From positions 62,001-126,000 of the forward strand of contig CACZCQ010000004.1 in NCBI GenBank assembly GCA_902779765.1: a stretch of DNA of 64,000 bases, read 5' to 3'. Numbering within the stretch: the first letter of the stretch is position 1; each line of letters starts with the position of its first letter. A model generated the notes under the pieces. The model ran no database searches. It saw only the letters and a list, made by a program, of their open reading frames with translations, and had not been told where the DNA came from. The translations under genes were made by a program, and so were the position numbers. Of this stretch, positions 62,278 to 64,000 are shown piece by piece. Source of the DNA: an uncultured Bacteroidia bacterium. GTDB lineage: Bacteria; Bacteroidota; Bacteroidia; Bacteroidales; UBA932.

Positions 62278-64000
62278 ATGAAAAAAGTTTATCTTGCCCT
62301 CGCGGCAGCAACGTTGATCATTATGGGTTGCGCACAGAAAAAGGCGGACGAGAAGGGGACCTACATCGGTCCTTCCGACATCCAGGTAGAGAATGGTATC
62401 ATGACTCCTGAAACCCTCCTTTCTTTCGGAAGGCTTTCCGATCCCCAGCTTTCTCCGGACGGAAGATGGATCCTTTACGGAGTGAGCTACACGTCCATCG
62501 AGGACAACCGTTCCTGCAGGAACCTTTTCCTTCAGGAAGTTGTCAAGGCGGAAGACGGCAGCCTGTCCTTCGGAGACAAGGTCCAGCTCACAAAGGAAGG
62601 TAAGAGCGTCAGTAACGCCCGTTGGAGCAAAGACGGACAGGACATTTACTATCTTCAGGGCGGACAGGTGTGGAAGGCGCACGTAGTACTTCCTGAAGGT
62701 GGCAACTCCGCCTGTCTGAAGGATGCTGTACAGGAAACCGACTACCCGGCCGGGATCGGAGAGTTTTCACTTGACCCGAAACAGGACCTGATCCTGTTCA
62801 CCAGTACGGTACCGGGTTCCGTAAAGACCCCCAAGGATTTCGACCCTGAACTTGACAAGGCTAAGGCCTACGTCACAGAGGATCTCATGTACCGTCATTG
62901 GGACCACTGGACGACGGAGAAACCGCAGACCTATGTAGCTCCGTTCCCTATGGGCAAGGACGTACAGCCATTGAACATACTCGATGAAGATGCAGGCAAG
63001 TACGAGCTTCCTATCGAACCCTTCAGCGGAATCGAACAGCTCAGCTGGAGCCCTGACGGCCAGATGGTGGCATATTCCTGCAAGAAGGTGGACAGCGGAC
63101 GCGAATATGCCTTCTCGACCGATACGGAAATATACATCTACAAGATCGTCACCGGGGAGACCGTTCGCATCCCGATGGACGGCGGATATGACACCGACCC
63201 GGTATGGAGTCCCGACGGCACTCACCTCGCGTGGATAAGCATGGCCCGCAACGGCTATGAAGCCGACAAGACCCGCCTGTTCGTCGCAACGATCGGACCC
63301 GAGACCATCGAGCCCGACGGCCAGACTTCGATAGAGATCAGCGACATCCGTGAACTGACTGCCGGCTTCAAATACAATGCTGCCGGCCCGGTCTGGTCAG
63401 CGGATTCGAAATCAATCTATTTCAACGCCCTTACCGAGGGCCTGCAGGCAATCTACAAGGTGGATGCCGTTGCAGGTGCTTTCAATGAAGATGGAAACAG
63501 GCTTGACGTCGCTGTCATTCCGGTCAGGATTACCCCGGATGACGCGTGGTATGACTTCAACTCTCCCTTTGCCGTAATTGACGGGACCCTGCTGGCAAGT
63601 TATGCTTCCATGGAATTCCCTACTGAACTGGTGGCAGTGAATGAGGCAGACGGCTCATTCTCCAGGATATCCGACGAGAACGGCCACATACTCCAGCAAC
63701 TGGAGCCCTGCAATATCGAGGAACGCTGGATCACCACGGTGGACGGCAAGAAAATGCTGACCTGGGTCCTCTATCCTCCCAAGTTCGATTCCACCAAGGT
63801 CTATCCCGCAATCGAGATATTCCTCGGCGGTCCCCAGGGAACCCTCAGCCAAGGCTGGAGCTACCGCTGGAACTACCGCCTGATGGCCTCCCAGGGCTAC
63901 ATTGTCATCCTTCCCAACCGCCGTGGCACGACCGCTTTCGGCCAGGAATGGTGCGAACAGATCAGCGGTGACTACATCGGCCTGAACATGCAGGACTACC
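62278..64000 (+). CDS. S9-family prolyl oligopeptidase-like lipoprotein, 3' partial
   Basis: The frame is open from ATG 62278 to the window end (574 codons), so the C-terminal part is missing. A lipoprotein signal (MKKVYLALAAATLIIMGC) anchors it in the envelope. The N-terminal part is a beta-propeller with WD40-like repeats (LSDPQLSPDGRWILYG, LSWSPDGQMVAYS, DPVWSPDGTHLAWIS). The start of the alpha/beta hydrolase domain is visible (PAIEIFLGGPQ, LPNRRGTTAFGQEW). The catalytic Ser, Asp and His lie beyond the window. It resembles DPP5-like and acylaminoacyl peptidases that release dipeptides. It may be co-transcribed with the WYL regulator. Confidence 0.9.
   Translation, partial: MKKVYLALAAATLIIMGCAQKKADEKGTYIGPSDIQVENGIMTPETLLSFGRLSDPQLSPDGRWILYGVSYTSIEDNRSCRNLFLQEVVKAEDGSLSFGDKVQLTKEGKSVSNARWSKDGQDIYYLQGGQVWKAHVVLPEGGNSACLKDAVQETDYPAGIGEFSLDPKQDLILFTSTVPGSVKTPKDFDPELDKAKAYVTEDLMYRHWDHWTTEKPQTYVAPFPMGKDVQPLNILDEDAGKYELPIEPFSGIEQLSWSPDGQMVAYSCKKVDSGREYAFSTDTEIYIYKIVTGETVRIPMDGGYDTDPVWSPDGTHLAWISMARNGYEADKTRLFVATIGPETIEPDGQTSIEISDIRELTAGFKYNAAGPVWSADSKSIYFNALTEGLQAIYKVDAVAGAFNEDGNRLDVAVIPVRITPDDAWYDFNSPFAVIDGTLLASYASMEFPTELVAVNEADGSFSRISDENGHILQQLEPCNIEERWITTVDGKKMLTWVLYPPKFDSTKVYPAIEIFLGGPQGTLSQGWSYRWNYRLMASQGYIVILPNRRGTTAFGQEWCEQISGDYIGLNMQDY

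Noticed and set aside
1-64000. CRISPR array, prophage or insertion sequence
   Set aside because: No regularly spaced repeats, transposase, integrase or phage structural genes were seen.

Overview
The window reads as a chromosomal segment of a member of the order Bacteroidales (Bacteroidota). The grounds are a SusC/SusD pair with surface glycan-binding lipoproteins, BACON domains, promoters of the Bacteroidota type (TTTG at -33, 19-21 bp, then TAnnTTTG at -7), few Shine-Dalgarno sites, the gene order parA-parB-DUF5683-mltD, and a serine palmitoyltransferase-like gene. Coding DNA is fairly GC-rich and the short intergenic gaps are AT-rich. I see no rRNA, phage, insertion sequence or CRISPR. The genus cannot be decided from the sequence alone.

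Layout. 1-4333 (+): the end of a DUF3737 beta-helix protein, a histidine acid phosphatase, a C69 peptidase and a DUF1295 membrane protein. 4337-28409 (-): a 24-kb polysaccharide utilisation locus (PUL) for beta-mannan or glucomannan. In transcription order it holds GH5_7, SusC, SusD, two glycan-binding lipoproteins, GH26, GH5_4, GH26, GH130_1, GH31, GH3, an epimerase, GH130_2 and a GPH sugar symporter. An AraC-type regulator lies directly upstream (28506-29384), separated by a promoter overlapped by two concentric inverted repeats. 29510-29582 (-): tRNA-Phe. 29652-36220 (+): priA, parA, parB, a DUF5683 gene and mltD. 36221-37987 (-): a probable outer-membrane protein. 38121-44923 (+): an Hpt-Adk fusion, a Na/Pi transporter, a GH88-DUF2264 fusion, obgE and a PAP2 phosphatase. 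44862-50112 (-): tgt, an LptF/G permease, uraA, dut and murF. 50213-52454: a nucleoside permease (+), a small zinc-ribbon protein (-) and ssb (+). 52660-52841 (+): a candidate structured small RNA with its own promoter and terminator. 52869-56782 (-): rnhA, pdxA, rmlB and a serine palmitoyltransferase-like gene. 56843-59126 (+): rmlD, rmlA, rmlC. Then recG (-), a WYL regulator (+) and a lipoprotein S9 peptidase cut by the window end.

How the PUL should work (family knowledge plus inference): surface GH26 and GH5_4 enzymes on BACON stalks cut mannan. SusD and the two binding proteins hold the chain and SusC imports oligosaccharides. GH5_7, GH26, GH3 and GH31 trim them in the periplasm. The symporter imports disaccharides, the epimerase turns mannobiose into mannosylglucose, and GH130 phosphorylases release mannose 1-phosphate. 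No GH27 or GH36 alpha-galactosidase is present, so the GH31 enzyme is the least explained member.

The points most worth a second look are the concentric dyads on the PUL promoter, the 6S-like candidate RNA, the palindromic repeat sitting in frame inside priA and murF, the tandem Trp-rich modules of the TIG lipoprotein, and the two gene fusions.
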